DNA of 64,000 nt from Salipiger sp. H15 (GTDB taxonomy: Bacteria > Pseudomonadota > Alphaproteobacteria > Rhodobacterales > Rhodobacteraceae). The notes under the pieces were generated by a model. That model was not told the origin of the DNA and made no database searches. It saw nothing but the letters and a program-made list of their open reading frames with translations. Position 1 is the first letter of the stretch; the number at the start of each line of letters is the position of its first letter. Positions 63,983 through 64,000 of this stretch are shown here, in pieces. The translations under genes were made by a program, and so were the position numbers. The stretch lies in NCBI RefSeq assembly GCF_040409955.1, contig NZ_CP123385.1:661001-725000 (forward strand), in the 5' to 3' direction.

Positions 63983-64000
63983 TGGTGGAGACTAGGGGGA
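63983..64000 (-). tRNA. tRNA-Ala 3' end (partial)
   Basis: The last 18 bases are the complement of a tRNA 3' end (CTAGTCTCCACCA). In rhodobacteral rrn operons tRNA-Ala lies next to 23S, and the TCTCCACCA acceptor end fits Ala rather than Ile. It is truncated by the window, so the anticodon is not seen. Confidence 0.65.

Overview
The window looks like chromosomal DNA of a high-GC alphaproteobacterium, most likely a member of the Rhodobacteraceae. The support is the rrn operon arrangement (tRNA-Ala end, 23S, 5S, tRNA-fMet), the many ABC uptake operons, decayed TAXI-TRAP genes, and the style of the ParE, curli and tannase-family proteins. No species can be named from sequence alone.

Layout. 0-5.2 kb: parE and small housekeeping or envelope genes (anti-sigma-like protein, DUF1194 protein, metallopeptidase-like lipoprotein, CsbD, cytochrome c). 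5.3-11.7 kb: a vanadium-haloperoxidase-fold protein whose two active-site histidines are both glutamine, then a divergent cluster of wall-directed multidomain enzymes: SGNH hydrolase + muramidase-like domain + trypsin-like protease, a small partner, and an amidase + M15 peptidase. 11.7-20.2 kb: a sugar or polyol ABC importer with a DhaK-DhaL type kinase, facing a LacI-family regulator across two tandem palindromic operators. 20.2-34.0 kb: a nitrogen catabolic island with an oligopeptide-type ABC importer (one permease frameshifted), allophanate hydrolase AtzF, AtzE/AtzG/AtzH-type proteins, an isochorismatase-like hydrolase and an NCS2 permease. It is bracketed by two paralogous LysR genes that share one conserved upstream box. 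34.0-36.6 kb: a graveyard of decayed genes (LysR, TAXI receptor, TRAP permease, FAD oxidoreductase). 36.7-40.8 kb: a giant CheB-CheR-PAS-histidine kinase-receiver protein.

41.1-49.1 kb: the most novel-looking system, three translationally coupled genes encoding an adenylation-carrier protein, a ThDP enzyme lacking the usual activating glutamate, and a C-A-T-TE NRPS with a helical-repeat tail. The NRPS stop codon falls at the end of a decayed IS3-family element (49.07-50.29 kb) that itself carries a REP-like palindrome. 50.3-57.8 kb: IS debris, then a curli locus (two large divergent curlins, csgF, csgG, two smaller curlin-like genes, an AprI/SH3 protein) with no csgE or csgD visible. 58.5-60.1 kb: a secreted tannase/feruloyl-esterase family enzyme. 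60.3-64 kb: the 3' part of an rRNA operon on the minus strand.

How the genes fit together: the two ABC operons plus the LysR and LacI circuits form a scavenging layer (polyol or ketose, and ureide or amide nitrogen). The curli and wall-lytic clusters are surface or interaction functions, and the NRPS operon is a compact specialised-metabolite locus beside mobile DNA.
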